A stretch of 64,000 bases of DNA from Blasia pusilla (taxonomy: Eukaryota; Marchantiophyta; Marchantiopsida; Blasiales): the NCBI GenBank assembly GCA_050084515.1, contig CM114272.1:18786001-18850000 (forward strand), written 5' to 3'. Under the pieces are notes generated by a model, which saw nothing but the letters and a program-made list of their open reading frames with translations, searched no databases and had not been told where the DNA came from. How positions within the stretch are numbered: the stretch's first letter is position 1; each line of letters begins with the position of its first letter. Shown here piece after piece: positions 1 to 12,888 of this stretch. Both the position numbers and the translations under genes were made by a program.

Positions 1-3000
1 CATCATTCAGAAATTTAGTTCCGACCGTGTACAGTGATCAGAGTAGGTCAGATCATAAGCTCATTGTGTGCTAGCCAGCTGCGTGCTGGGCTTGGTAATT
101 TACCATTTGATCTATGGAAATTGAACTTTGTCCCCGAGTTGAGTTTGACTCGAGACACTGATTGCGCAATGAATTGAGCTTCTTGCTCCCTCTCATGTTT
201 AGGCTTGAAGATTGTCAGTGTGTCGGTTTTCTGCTTCTGAACGGAGAGAACCAACTGTCTAGGTTCTTCACCTTGCAAAACGTACCATGTACATATCCCG
301 ACAAGCGTACATACTTCCACTTTGTATCAGAACGCAGATCGGTAACCAACTGTCAAGGTTCTTCACCTTGCAAAACGTACCATGTACATATCCCGACAAG
401 CATACATTCGTCCACTTTGTATCGGAACGCAGATCGGGGAGACGAATTCGCTCTCGTACACTGAGCTTACTTCAGTTCTCATCCCAGTATGTGGGTCGGC
501 CTACTATGAACCCCAAACTTCAGTTCAATGTCCCAACTGTGCCCTGAGGTCGGGTTCTCAGGAGCATGCCCGGGTTCCGTGCCAAAAACTCTCACCGTAA
601 ACTTCATAAACGTCTGCACGGCGTCCAGAGAGCGTTGAAGAAGAATCGTCCCTCAACGCCATATAGTCTCGACCCCAGTACACAAGCCGATCACGAAGCC
701 CCGGAATCGGATCATGTACTTATTATAACAGCACAACTCGGTTGACAACGACGCTAGAACTGGGAGATGCAGTTCCAAAGCGCCTCCGATTTCTATGCGT
801 ACAATTCCAAGCACTCTGTTCGACTCCACAAGTTAACAAGACGAGGGTTGCAGGGCAGCAGCACACTCATGTGCGACAAGTATCCTGACCGCAGTCGTCT
901 CTGGTTGACAACGATGAGATCGAAAGCACAAGCGGTGGATATACGGATATGCCATCACGCGAATCACTCACACGTCCTGTCACTACAATAGTTTAAGCAG
1001 CAAAGAAATCCTGTGCATTGGAGATCATGCAGGACACGGTGCAACAGATACGTTATTGTTGATGTAAAAACGCATGTTTTCTAAATGAAGCATAGCTCCG
1101 CTTTGGTGGAAGTTCCTTCCATAAGACTGAACCCGGGCGAATCCTGTGCATTGTATACAGATCACGGGATGCACTGTGGCGTACATGCTTCGTCCAGACG
1201 TGCCATCATTCAAAACGAACGGTGCATGCATCTACTCCGATTGTACAGTACATGCACCTCCAAGTCTGCACAGCGGCGTTGTTTCCTTCCGGGGATTAGC
1301 CCCGCACATAGAGATGGAGATTCCGACCGCAGCATGCATGGGAGCATAAGCTCGAGATGTCGACACACGAAACAATTCAACTGTAGAGTGATGAGGCGAT
1401 TGAGAATTGGAAGTAGTGGTTCTTTGGAGATCACGGACAGCGACAAAATCACCAGAGAAAGCTCGTCGTTTCACATATGAGGTGACTTGTGTTCTGCTTG
1501 AAAAAAGAAAGGTGGTGCTCGAATGTGTGTGATCAACAGCTCAATGTGCGCGACATACGAACGTCTCATTCTTCATTCTTCATTCTTCATTCTCCCGCGA
1601 CTCCGGGACTATTTGAAGAGCGTCGGGTTACGGCTTCCCTTTCTACGACCCGAGACGAACGAATAGTGCGCCTGTCTGCCGATGAACCTAGAGAGGTGAC
1701 TATTTGGCGCCACGCAATTATTGAGAAATCTCTTGGATGGACAGGAGGGCGTCGAGTGGAGTGCGACATTTGTTACAGCTACAGATTTAAATTGCAACCT
1801 ACTCCAACTGCCCGCGAAATCGACTTCCTCCTGAGCACCAGGCTACCAGCCTAGCTCGGGTGCAGTGGATGCAGTCTGTATTCCCCAAGACACACACGAC
1901 TAGTTCTCCGAAGCATCGTCATTGCCATGGCATTTACGCCTCATCTGCAATTGACGGTATTCCTCCTGCATGTGAATCAACAGATTCATTCATTCACTCA
2001 TACAGTACCAGTAAAAGCTATCATCCTTCCATACCACAGAAGTACGAGATAGAGTTGCGTTGGGGTTCCCACGTGGCTGCCGACTCTCATTAACTCCTGA
2101 ATCTGGAGAGGCTTGATGAGGACTGTCGGCTAAAGGCCCAACAACTTCTTAATCTTGAATCAGACACTTGAAAGTCATTCCACCTTGTCCCCCCCCCATC
2201 GAATTTCGTTCACTGGTAGCGCAACTTGTGTCGGTCGAGCTCTGTTTGTGGTTGCTCCCTGCGCAGACCATCCGCCTGATTGATTGACCATCAGAGGGAC
2301 GGATAGAAGGCTGGAAGCTCCCTTGATGCAGTTGCACACCGACCGTCGAGCTCTTTCCAAAATGTCCCCCCGAGTAGTCGGTGGCAGTGTTTGTGGGTTC
2401 CAGGTGAGCTACTATTTTCATCCGGAGTGAGTGGAAGGGTCGGTCCTCCTCTGGCTCCATGCACCACCCCCCACTCTCGAATCGGACGGATATTTCAGTC
2501 ATCCTCGGAATCACGGCTGAGGCGGAGGTGGATTGCAGGCACCAACAACTAGACTCTGTGTTAGTACTTCAGCTCTAAAATTAGGCTTGACGCGCACGCG
2601 CCTGGACTCCGAATCTCGATCGAGTCGGGCGGCTCTCAAACTCTTCACACATGAAGAGACGCTGGAGTGCGAGTCCGCTGATTTTCTTGTTGCGAATTCG
2701 ATCTGACTTGTACGCAAGTCCAAGTACCAGAAACTGCGTAACAGATCTGATTTCCAGAACGATAGGCCGAGCGGTTTTGTGGACGGTAGAAGATGTGAGT
2801 CCAGTACTGTAGGTGGTCAAGGCCAGAAAGTGCGAAGCAATAATGGCAGCAAATTGGATGGTCGTTTCCGCTATAAACGGGGCAAAAGGGGGGCCGCCAT
2901 CAATGTGCGCGACTCACAAACCACTTGAGAAATACTCGCTGGATGGTGACGGATTCTTACTACGGCGCGGGATGATCGCCTTTTCTTCGAAGCCTCGGTG

Positions 3001-4559
3001 CGAAGGAGCTCACACTGTTTCTTCCCCGGTGATTTCTCTGCGCATGCAAGGAATTGATGGCTCTGGTACGAACCTCCAGAATGATTGAAAGAAATCTCCT
3101 GATCCCCCCCCCCCAAACGAAGAACTCTAGCGGTCGCAATTGGCCAGAAAAAAGGTTTCATGATTGAAGAAGAACAGCTCGAGAATCTGGAGCCTCAAAA
3201 GTAGAAAGCGGTTGGGATCCCGTCTCGAAAACGCTTGCCTCGGGGTTCACTTACCATGGACGAAGCAACTATAAGGCGGTGAAGTGAGTATGGTGAAAAC
3301 CATGCCAATGCCACGCCTTAAAACCGCCCAGATTGCGACCGATGCTGACGGGATTGAAGGATGATCACATCGAGGTGTTGTACAGATATAGCCAAAGTCC
3401 AATCTCAACAACTATAATGACACTGGAATTCCAGTTATCAACCTCGGAATATTTCGACCCCAGTAAGCTCGATCGAGACAGCGAAATCTCCGAGAATCAG
3501 TCGACTGAGACTACGTCGAATCTCCACGAGGCAGAAACTGAACGATGTGTGGAGAGCTGGCATCCGATCCAATCTGCAATCACATCATGTCATAATTTTA
3601 CCTGAAAAAAATCACTTCTCTTCCTAAACTTCTTACAGCACCGCATAGCACAGCACAGCGCGGCGCGACGAGTCGGATGCCATGAAGAAGCTTCCATCCT
3701 TCATGGCCACACACAGCGTACAGACTTGGCACTCTCTTTGAACTGTCAGAATACTTCAAAGACACCACATTCCTCCTGCCCCGTGTGCGCCTTCGAATAA
3801 AGGGTGTGGAGGTTGCTACGCAGATTCAGAGAAGCCTAATTTACACCGAGACAGCATTAGGGGCCAGATACGCCGCAAGAAAGCTCATACGCTCAGCTGA
3901 CGTGTTTACAAGTGAAACTCTCAACGTGTTCTCCACCATGTCTGGATTACGGACAGATCCGGATCCGTATCGAGAGTACCTCAAGCGATGGATATACCAA
4001 CTCGTTCTCACCAACGGGATGGCTCGAAGCGTTCCAGCTCACAGCCATTTGCGTCAACGTCCTCACGCACAAGTTCGGAGGACGTGAGATCTGAAATCAG
4101 AAACGCGCACTGGATGGAAGACAGATGAGAGCTGGGCAACGGTGGAGGACTCCAGGAAATGGCTTCCAGTCGTCATCTCGAAAGAAGTTGTGGTGGAGAC
4201 CATCAGGATTCTCGATAGAGCGGCGAAGCAGGAGAGAAATCGAAGTCCACAGAGGAGCAAGAGAGTGGTATTGGAGAAAAGCTTTCAACTGCACCATTAA
4301 GGAGAAAGCTATGGAGGAAAACTTCTCCACCAGCACCTCATGATAAGTCCAGCAGCTGACTTCAACAACACCCGAGGGTTTCCTTCTATAAATCAAACTG
4401 GTTGTCATTTAAAACAAAAGGGCAACCCTAAGGGGATTGGGGAACCCATTCTAGGAGTGTGAAACTTGACAATATGTAATGAGCAGCATAAATCTAATCG
4501 GAAAAAGTTCCATTGTGGTGGCACTGGTCTTGTGGATGTCGAGGTTGGATAACGGCATG
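1..4559. other. Unassigned region, no recognised gene
   Basis: Roughly balanced base composition, unlike the AT-rich DNA that follows. Only short open frames occur; the longest is about 131 codons (1085-1480, plus), and another of 121 codons lies at 2149-2514 (minus). None shows a domain or motif I recognise. The only clear structure is the 95-bp tandem duplication at 249-438 and a short CATTCTT microsatellite near 1567-1592. It could hold untranslated or intronic parts of a gene extending left of the window, but nothing here proves that. Confidence 0.5.
249..438. repeat. Two-copy tandem duplication, 95-bp unit
   Basis: The stretch starting AACCAACTGTC at 249 recurs at 344. Both copies contain the same GTTCTTCACCTTGCAAAACG and TACCATGTACATATCCCGAC blocks and end in GAACGCAGATCGG. 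Only a few substitutions separate them, so the duplication is fairly recent. The 95-bp period is not a multiple of three, which argues against a protein repeat. Confidence 0.9.
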
Positions 4560-5800
4560 CTTAAAAGCATTCTTACTTCACACTAGACTTCAACTCGTCC
4601 TTAAACTCTTGAAATGACCATCTCCCCAAAACCACTCTTGGGTCAAGCCTTGTGAGCAAAATGAGTGCCTTGGGCGATTACACTAAAGCCCCCTTTATAT
4701 ACCATCTAACGTAGTTTGGTAGTCCCATGGAACCTCGGACTTGACTCACATTTGGAGGCTAAGGAATGTATGTTATGGCCTCTACCTTCATCTAATCAAC
4801 TCCTATGTCCAAGGCTTGTCTAAAGGTTCTAAATGAAAGAATATGCACTTTCTTAGATGCAACCTACCTTCTCTAAATATTGGTCATGCTCCTTAATAGT
4901 GGAACCGAAGGCTAGACTATGATTTAAGCTATGGAAGACTTCACAGAACTTCAAACGTGCTAGAAACTTGTCCATAACATGCTGAAACTCCGTATATGCC
5001 TTCTTCAACCAAAATGGCAAAAATTCCCACTAGTACTAGACTAAGTATAGAATTCTCGAAAGGATCAATCTCCCAAAATGTTGTCTTCTAACGATCCTCC
5101 ACATGGATGCATAATTGGTGATAACATAGCATTCCAAAGTATTGGACACTTTTGCATCAAAGATCTCCTCGGGAGTAGGCCTAACATGCCAATTGGCTTT
5201 TATATGCCGTTTAATAGGAGGATAATCCCCACTCATCCGCTTATGGATCCACTTGCTATGCATGTTCTTCTTATGAGACATAAATGTGGCACATGCATAT
5301 CGTCCATCATTCTAGTGTCAACCAAGTTCAATGCCTAACTTGAATCAAGGCTCACTTGGTGTGAGGATATCTATAGGATTGTCAAAAGATAGTCAAATTT
5401 CTTGCAAACTCGATCTGAATTCCTTGACCCTTCAGCATTCCCTAGTCATGAATGCTAAAGGAAAAATAATCCCTCTAACTCCATAGGAAATATAAACTCT
5501 GTCTCCTCTCCACTCATGTCAACCTGGAACTAATGAAGGTCTCCCAAGTCTCTCATGACATCTATAGAAGAGGAGGATAATAGTTGCTACTCAACAACCT
5601 TTGGAGGAGTTGTAATGGGTAGTTATTTGCTCTCCCATCCTAAGCACCTACTCTTTCTTATGCAAGTCATAGTCACTATGACTTCCATAAGAAAAATGAA
5701 CTTTATCAGTAGTTGTCATCTTTATATCCTCTTGTGTCACGTCTTATGGATTCTATGGATGTTTGTCCATCATCATTGCGTCCCCAAGTAATGTCTCACT
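4560..5800 (-). pseudogene. Relic of Ty3/gypsy reverse transcriptase (E1)
   Basis: Read on the minus strand this is a heavily mutated copy of the RT seen intact at 55084-56076. Recognisable blocks in order are the region matching METWEP, then TLKGPGIRIEL, PIFRRPYRYSDMERALIQ, PAKKDVHGNWTDRRM, PTPEEIFDA, WRFLPFGLKNA and GLANFYRRYVKGF. Each carries stops or frameshifts. The clearest surviving piece is the 81-codon frame at 5036-5281, with PTPEEIFDA preserved as residues 36-44. The relic lies in AT-rich DNA and fades near the start of the RNase H region. It is much older than E3, E4 and E5, with no terminal repeats or target duplications. Confidence 0.85.
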
Positions 5801-7013
5801 TGTCTCCATAGACTTTGCGCTACAAAGTGGACATGAAATCATGGATGCCTCTCATATCCATCTTTGCTAAACCAAAACTAGTCTAAATACCTAATTAAGA
5901 TAGTTTAGGTCCATAGCCCAACCCAACACCTCTCTTTGTGATCTGCTAGTGTAGTCACCGTCTTTGTACTTATAGAGAATCGTATAGCTCACTCTTTCTC
6001 GTTAGCATTTGTGCACCAAGAAGATACGTTTGGGGGATTGCATTTGTATGGAGATGGAGGTTGTTCACCGTTGTTGTGGTTGTGACACGCTTGGAGAGGG
6101 TCTTTCCATATTCATTCATGACATGTTAGAGTCATTGGCTCATCCATTTTCCAATGGCTCAAGAGGTTTGCATAGCCTAACCAATGCATTGTAGATGTAT
6201 GTATTTAGCGGAGGGTTACATGCACCCACTAAAGGGCTTGAACGGAAATTAGACACAAGTGGAGGGAAGTATGACGGAGGGCTACATGTTAGGTGAGGCC
6301 ATGTTCTATACATCTGAGTTTTTGGGTCTTCTCCACATTGCCGCACCAATCCCATGGTTTGTTACGAATACCTCATTTTATGGATGATGAGGACAATTAT
6401 GATAACAACAACAAGCTAGTATATATATGGGGTATGTGGAAGGGTACATTTTAGTGAGACATGCCACTCCCACGCGTACATATTTGTTCTTGTGAAAAAA
6501 TTATGCATGACGAAGTGGTTAGATCAATACGATGCAAAGCTTGAAAAGGATGGATACCCCACAACTATAGCACGAGGGCTATTCCCTCAATTTCGAATCT
6601 ACATGATTGATATAGTTGACAAACATTGTGTTGGATAAGACATGGATGATTATCTTGCATTCAACATAGATGTTATGGAGGGAGTCATTGGCCCTCTTAG
6701 CAACGCTTTATCATTCACGCAATTATGAGGGGTGGTTGATATTTTTGGAACAAGACATTGGACGAGAGACGCAGATAGATTCAAGACAAAGGACTATATT
6801 GTACTTTTGATCAAGAGTCACAAGCATCCAAGCACTGTACAAATTTTTGAAGGGAACCTCCTATATTTTGGAGTGTTGGAGGAGGTTTAGGGTTTAGGGT
6901 TTCCGCATCTTACAAGTGATCGCCTTGAGATGCCGATTGTATTGGATACTCTTTCAAGGCCTAACATCCTCCATTTTGATTGTGGTATCTTCAGGCCTTC
7001 AATATCTCAGGTG
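5801..7013. other. Unassigned AT-rich DNA
   Basis: The part next to E1 up to about 5900 may be an eroded extension of the same element. Beyond it only short frames with no recognisable domain are seen. A run of about two and a half TTTAGGG units lies at 6885-6902, too short to be a telomere remnant. Confidence 0.4.
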
Positions 7014-7215
7014 ATTACAACATATTCCAGCCTTGAAAAGAAGAGTAATCTAAGTAGAAAGATACAATCGGATGATTGTGGTATCTTCAGGTTGGATATG
7101 CAATTCCACGAGCAAGATGATGGAAATTCACATGAACTCTTTGTCTTTCCCTTACAAGGAGAACAATGTTTCTACTTAGATTACCCTTCTTTTCAAGGCT
7201 GGAATATGTTGTAAT
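7014..7215. repeat. Long near-perfect inverted repeat, 47-bp arms
   Basis: The left arm (7014-7060, starting ATTACAACATATTCCAGCC) is the reverse complement of the right arm (7169-7215) with one mismatch, separated by a 108-base loop. A direct repeat GATTGTGGTATCTTCAGG occurs just outside (6979) and inside the loop (7074). RNA from either strand would fold into a long hairpin. Such structures arise as foldback elements, MITE-like insertions or small-RNA precursors; the sequence does not say which. Confidence 0.9.
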
Positions 7216-7980
7216 CCACATCCCTAGAAGTAGAAAAGTTTGCAAAAAGTTGATTCTCTACATCATGATGTAGGATGATAAACACAACACATTGTATGAA
7301 TAGAACATGAATATTTTACTAAAATACCCCTACGATACAATAGTACGAGATTTATTTAATGTTTATTTTGGACATTTTTACTATACATGAGTCGGTCTGA
7401 TTCTCTCTTAGACCATTGGTGTGCTTCCTTGGAGATTGAGTATATCATGAACTCTTCTAGGTGTGCTACACGTTTCTTAACACAATACTCCTGAAATATT
7501 TGAGGCACTTTGATATTAAACACATAGTTTGTCCACTTCAACTTTGTCTTGTGCTCACGGGTTTGAAGTCTTCCAACCAATTTCTCACTATCTTGGGCAA
7601 TAAAGTATTTGTATTTTGAGGGGGTTATGAAATGTTTTAGGAGAAACTACAAACGAACCCCCATCTTCATTTCCTACAACCATGGGTGATTAAAGGCCTC
7701 TTGCCAAAGGAACCAAAAAATAAATTCACTATAGGGGGCCCTTGCATTCACAACCAACTATGTCTCAATCTAATATATTTGAAGAATTCCCTATCTCCAT
7801 AAGACTAACTTGCAAGAGAGCCCAAGAAATGAAATGAGGATCCCAACCCTCTCATAGAGATTTTTTTAAGGAAAAAAAAATTCCCAAAGATAATATGTGA
7901 CTCAAGATTGGAAACTTTTCAATTGTATTGCGAGTACTCTGACTAGCACGTTACAAGTTGAGGCAACCACACTTTGTGAG
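7216..7980. other. Unassigned AT-rich DNA
   Basis: Short frames only. The longest minus-strand frame (7356-7580, 74 codons) has no recognisable domain. Confidence 0.4.
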
Positions 7981-8105
7981 TTGTGTCATGTGGATATACA
8001 TCGTTGATCACATCCACACACCACACAACATCGATCTTCCCAACACATAGGTAGATCCACACATAAACAAAATATGCTCATGCATATACATCGAGACCAC
8101 ACAAA
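7981..8105 (-). mobile_element. Terminal A-block relic of a third gypsy subfamily
   Basis: On the minus strand this stretch matches the terminal block at 45551-45688 over almost its whole length, including the shared GTGTGGATCTACC and GGTGTGTGGATGTG-like segments. It is an old copy of the 3' terminal repeat (A block) of the E8-type gypsy subfamily. DNA to its right (about 8106-8300) has the flavour of a decayed B block, but I cannot align it convincingly. Confidence 0.6.
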
Positions 8106-10222
8106 AATATCAAAGTAAAAACGGCTCACATGGTCAACTTCACTCTCAAATCTATATCAACCCATATCAACCCTCCGCAATGAGGGAATCTGGATGCTAG
8201 CACTCTAGTTCCTACTACACAAAAAGCAAGAGAGCCTTAGAAAAGTGCTCTTAAGGCCCACCATGAGAACGATGGCTTGGGAAAGCCATCTCTCCCTATC
8301 TTATAATCTTGGAAAAAAACAAAAGGCTCTTACCCCAAAAATAGCCTCAAAATGGTAACCTATGTGCACAAGTTACCAAGTGATGTTGACTAGGTCAACT
8401 GGTCATTTGGTTGACAAAGACCAAAGTACAGATATGATTAGAAACAATGTTGTTGACGCAACGGACTTGTCACCAACCTCATCCAACGTCTCAAGACGAA
8501 GATACACCCAAACAACCCGCCGACCCTCTATGCCGTCGGCTTGGAAGAACTCTATTTATCGGCTAGCTAAGATGTGATAGTTGGGAGTGGTTATTAGTTG
8601 CAAAGAAACTCGCGGCATCATTGTGGCTTGCTCACCAATGTCCAAAATTACAAGTGGAAAATCTTTCAAGGACTCACAATCTATCATTGTCCACAAGAAA
8701 ATCACCCTTAGTCTAAATTAAAGGCCATCATTGTTTTAGGGCTCCAAATGTTATGGTGGGAGGTTATCTTGTGGCCTTCAATTGGATCCAAAATGCCTCA
8801 AATAATGTAAAAGAGAGGAAGCCTAACGTGCTTGCCACATTCCTTCTCAATGAATCTAAATATATAAGTGTTGGATCCTCATGGCTCATACGCTCTCACC
8901 GTGCCTCAAGTAACCATTGCATCTGCACCCACTTTTGTGGTGTTGTAGAAAAATTTCATGCGCACTAGGTCTCTTATCATGTTTTGTGCATAGGGGCAGA
9001 TCTAGAAATCGTTGCCCCTCCCACACCCAGTCTAAATGCTTATCGATCATCATCGCCTCAAGGTGGTGCTCCAATTAATTAATCCTCGCCATAGATACCT
9101 CCGATACAAGTCTCCACGTGAAATTTCAAAGAGTGGAGCCCTATCTCTACCGTGTTCTTGACCTTCCATATATTGTCCTCTATTGCCTCTAGGTTCTTGA
9201 CCTCCATCTAGACACAACTTAAGTTGGAGCTCAAATAATCCTTCACGAGTGAGGCCATATTCTTGGAAATTATCAAAATATTGAGACAGTGGTGGCCCTT
9301 GCAATATGTGCTACAATGTCTATGGAGATATCATCACATGTGATATCTTCATGGAGGATAAAACTTCCACCATGAGCAACCTCTCTTGAAGTACATTGAT
9401 CTCAAGGGCTCTGCCAACAAAAAAAATCAACTTGAGAGTTATTTTAGGCAAACCAACATGTAAGAGTATTGCAACATGCACTCTCTTCTATAGTTCACGA
9501 TCTAGCATTGCCCTTGAAGGTGATGCTAGACTGCATGCAACAACAATATGTGAGTTGTTTGCAAGTACTTAAACTTGCAAACTTGAAAATTATAGAACTT
9601 TGCAACTCACAACATTTCTCTTGATGGTGTGACAAGTGTGCGAGCAACACATGCCTGTGTGATATGCGGGTGAACCAACCATTAACATCTTGTCATAGCA
9701 TTCGAAATGCCGTTATGGCTGAGTTGCAGAATAGAGCTAGGATTCCTATAGAGTGTATGTAAATGAGGATCAGTAAATTTTCCTTTGGATCATCATTATC
9801 ACACAAAAATTGTGGCCTACAAGGCAATATAGGGGGCTCTATAGTCAGAAGAGGAGTGGGAGGCATGGATGCTAGTTACATCAACATCCAAAAACTACAA
9901 CAAAGCATTTTGGGTGTTAATATTATGTAGGGAGTTAGCACTAACAAGAGACACATGGCGAGAGCGGATGGTTAGATAGTGGTTGGTAGAGGCGAGGTGT
10001 TAAAACACCAAAGGGAATTCCCTCCTTCAATCAGGGAGGAGAGGAGGCATTTTGACATGCCTTTGTTAAGCATCTCTTACCTCGTAGTGCACTCATAATA
10101 TAAGGATAGTTCGCATTTTAGAAGACTTACTTGACTATGTGAGTTCCTTCTACAATTTACAAGGTATGGGAAGTTCTTGAGTCTTGAGGTTGTCAATGAT
10201 GTGCAGTGAGGCCAAAAGACTA
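8106..10222. other. Unassigned region
   Basis: No domain recognised. Two adjacent minus-strand frames (8886-9074 and 9050-9304, 62 and 84 codons) are rich in charged residues and might be eroded gag-like sequence, but no zinc knuckle or other diagnostic motif is visible. Probably old transposon debris. Confidence 0.35.
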
Positions 10223-10535
10223 TGTGTAGAAAATTGCTAAAGAAGAATAACTGGTGGAAAACGGCTCTCACACTCACACACCACCATGGAGAACAAAATT
10301 TTGCAATGAGAGAATGAGTGGAGGCTTGTTCCCTTCTCAATTATATAGGGTATGTACAAGAAACCCTAACCCTAATCTTAACCATTGTCTCGAGTTAGAC
10401 TAACTGTGATTAACTAACCCTAATTAAAATAATCGCGCTTAACTGACTAACCGAGATTAGGCTTCCCTACTTCGTGTGAGTACCAAATATAGCCGTTCAG
10501 GTGTCTCATGAGCTTGACTTTAACTTAATCTTCAA
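10223..10535 (-). mobile_element. Ty1/copia 3' LTR
   Basis: The LTR reads on the minus strand from TTGAAGATTAAG at 10535 to TTTTCTACACA at 10223. It is about 313 bp and matches the solo LTR at 24746-25061 along its full length. It follows a purine-rich tract and the copia RNase H coding end, as expected for a 3' LTR. It contains an ACCCTATATAATTG TATA-like segment and an AACCCTAACCCTAATC telobox-like tract (read on plus). The element's 5' part has been lost. Confidence 0.85.
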
Positions 10536-11463
10536 TACTCCCCCTCAAGCTCATATCGATATCTCTAACGCCTAAATCACTTCTAAACATCTCAAACTTA
10601 TCTCTAGACAATGCCTTTGTAAAGATGTCAGCAATTTGTTGATCTGTACCTATATATAGAAGATCAATTTCTCCCGCAAGCACTTTCTCTATGATAAAAT
10701 GATAGTGCACCTCAACATGCTTTGTACGAGCATTAAACACAAGGTTATTCACAAGTTTGATGCTATTAATATTTTCTGCATATATTACTCTAGATCCTAA
10801 GTTACTTATACCAATCTCAACAAGTAATTGATGAAGCCACAACGCCTCACATGTTGCATTGGTTGCTCCTCTGTACTTAGCCTCTGTTGAAGATAAAGCA
10901 ACTATAGGTTGCTTCTTTGAAGTCCAACTTATAGCTGCGCTTCCCAAAATAAATGAATAACCAGATGTGGAGTGTCGATCAGACACGCTTCCTGCCCAAT
11001 CGACATCTATGAATACATGTAATTATAAACTCGGAGAAGGTTCAAATTGAAGCCCAAATTGAACAAAGAATTTCATATACCGCATAATCCTCCTCATAGC
11101 ATCAAGGTGAGGTTTTCGAGCTGCTTGCATAAATTGGCTCACTTGGCCAACTGCATAGCTCAAATCTGGCATGGTTATAGTTAGATAGATCAAACTTCCA
11201 ACCATGCACATATACGTATTAGAATCTGCAAGCAACTCTCCTTCATCCACTCTTAGCTTCACACTTTAGTCCAACGGTGGAGAGATTGGCTTACAAGCCA
11301 TCATACCATATTTTGAAAGCAAATGAAGAGCATATTACTGTTGTAGTAACCACATGCTCTCTCCAACCTTGATAAACTGAACACCAAGGAAGTACTTGAG
11401 TTCTCCCAAGTCCTTCATATCAAATTATGCCTGTAATTTTAGCTTGACTTGTTGTATTGTTGA
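10525..11463 (-). pseudogene. Ty1/copia RT C-terminus and RNase H, 5'-truncated
   Basis: The minus strand encodes the end of a copia polyprotein. DLGELKYFLGVQF (about 11360-11420) and GSLIYLTITMPDLSYAVGQ (frame 11023-11262) are the RT thumb and connection. DWAGSVSDRHSTSGY then leads into RNase H with SWTSKKQPIVALSSTEAKY and ends in ADIFTKAL (frame 10525-10986). Stops at two places in the RT part show it is dead. It breaks off at about 11463, where E2 gypsy sequence of opposite orientation begins. The coding end overlaps the LTR by about 11 bases. Confidence 0.9.
10536..10552 (-). promoter_or_regulatory. Copia polypurine tract
   Basis: Immediately before the LTR the minus strand reads GAGCTTGAGGGGGAGTA, a typical polypurine primer for plus-strand synthesis. 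Its position fixes the inner edge of the LTR at 10535. Confidence 0.8.
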
Positions 11464-12411
11464 CTGAGCATCATTCGATGCTCCAACTCCACAATTGCAT
11501 CCACTTTCGATCATGGGTTTAGGTTATAGATGGAGTTTGGATTTTGCAAGACCTTTGCCTTTGACGGGATGCCATAGTCGTTATGTGTTGGTGATGGTCG
11601 AGCACTTCTCAAAGTGGATAGAGTTGGTTGCATTGCCTAACAAAGCGAGTGAGGGAGTAGCGTATGCCTTCCTAGATTGAGTGTTGAGTCATTACGACGC
11701 ACTTGCTGAGGTGTTGACAGACCAGGGTATAGAGTTTCACGGGGAGTTTCAAGCCTTGTGTGATCAGGCGTTGATCGACCACCGCACCACTTTGCGAGAT
11801 CATCCTAAGGCGGATGCACTAGCAGAGAGGGTTGTACAGACAGTGAAGAGAGGATTACGCAATAATGGCTTGTAGAGAGGTCACCTAGGTGATTGGGACC
11901 TTCAATTGCGTGGTTGGCGATGGGATACAGATTCAGCAAGCATACATCCTTAGCATCTTTCTCATCGTACTTGCTGCTTTACGGCCGAGAGCCACATGTA
12001 CTTACAGCCATTCGTCGAGATGTTGGTGAGGTGTTGAACCTTGATGACCTTGATGTATGAAAGCGAGCATGTTCTCAGAGGGCTAAGTTATTTTGAAGAG
12101 TGATGCCCATGGCGTTTGAGAACTTGGCGATTGCGCAACATGGAGATAGATTGAGGTATGCGATTATTCAAAGAGGTGGTTATTGACCTACTATCCGGAG
12201 GTTTCATCACACAGACAATGTCTACTTGCAGCAAGCGGCACCCACGATATTGGATGTGACTGCAAGGCGCACCATCTTGAGAGTGCGTGAGATTTTGCCA
12301 TCCGGTGTTCTCTTATTGGAGGGACTCGATGGTATGGTTTGGAAGGACCATGTGCGTAACTGTGCGCCATGTCACCTTCCTAACATTGACGATATAGTTG
12401 ATTCGAGGTAA
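11464..12411 (+). pseudogene. Gypsy integrase core and C-terminal region (E2)
   Basis: The DDE integrase core is readable: SLDFARPLP holds the first Asp, YVLVMVEHFSKWIELV follows, VLTDQGIEFHGEF holds the second Asp, and ADALAERVVQTVKRGL holds the Glu, 34 residues after the second Asp. The C-terminal part (12226-12411) reads GVLLLEGLDGMVWKDHVRNC and APCHLPNIDDIVDS, a tail shared by E3 and E4. In-frame stops near 11680 and 11875 and a frameshift after 11900 inactivate it. The DDE core separates this family from tyrosine-recombinase (DIRS) elements. Confidence 0.9.
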
Positions 12412-12758
12412 GCAGTAGTTCCTACAAAAGTTTGCGATGTATGTTGTGTGGTTCTGTCTGTAGTACAGCCACTATGCTAGTATGTGATGGATGTTCAAGA
12501 GGGTGGTATATGGCATGTCTAACGCCACCTTTCACTAGGGTTCCTGAGGGATGATGGATATGTCCCAGATGTACATACCGTAGGTAGTTCTAGATTTCGA
12601 CTTGTGTTTGTGATATGGATGACAAGAAGGCGACTAACGATGGGGCCACATGAGCACCCGTCCTTTTTCCTCTTAGCGTGTGAGAAATGTATGTCATGGT
12701 AGGTAGGGATAGATGGCTATCTAGAGTTAGAGGGACCTAACCTCCAGCTAGGGGGGCG

Positions 12759-12886
12759 ATTGGAGATATTTTGGTACTTCTTGTCTTGTTGTTTGGATGC
12801 CATGAGTTAGCATGGGATCATGCATGTTTGTGTGTATGTTTGTCGGCAATGATGTATGTTTCGTAGCGATGTGTATGCGTAAGACA
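12759..12886 (+). repeat. E2 terminal block A1
   Basis: Starts ATTGGAGATATTTTGGTAC right after the G-run AGGGGGGCG and ends GTAAGACA. The same block recurs at 13323-13449. Two bases (AC) separate it from the start of B. Confidence 0.85.
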
Positions 12887-12888
12887 AC

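Noticed and set aside
6885-6902. Interstitial telomere
   Set aside because: Only about two and a half TTTAGGG units; chance or a telobox is as likely.
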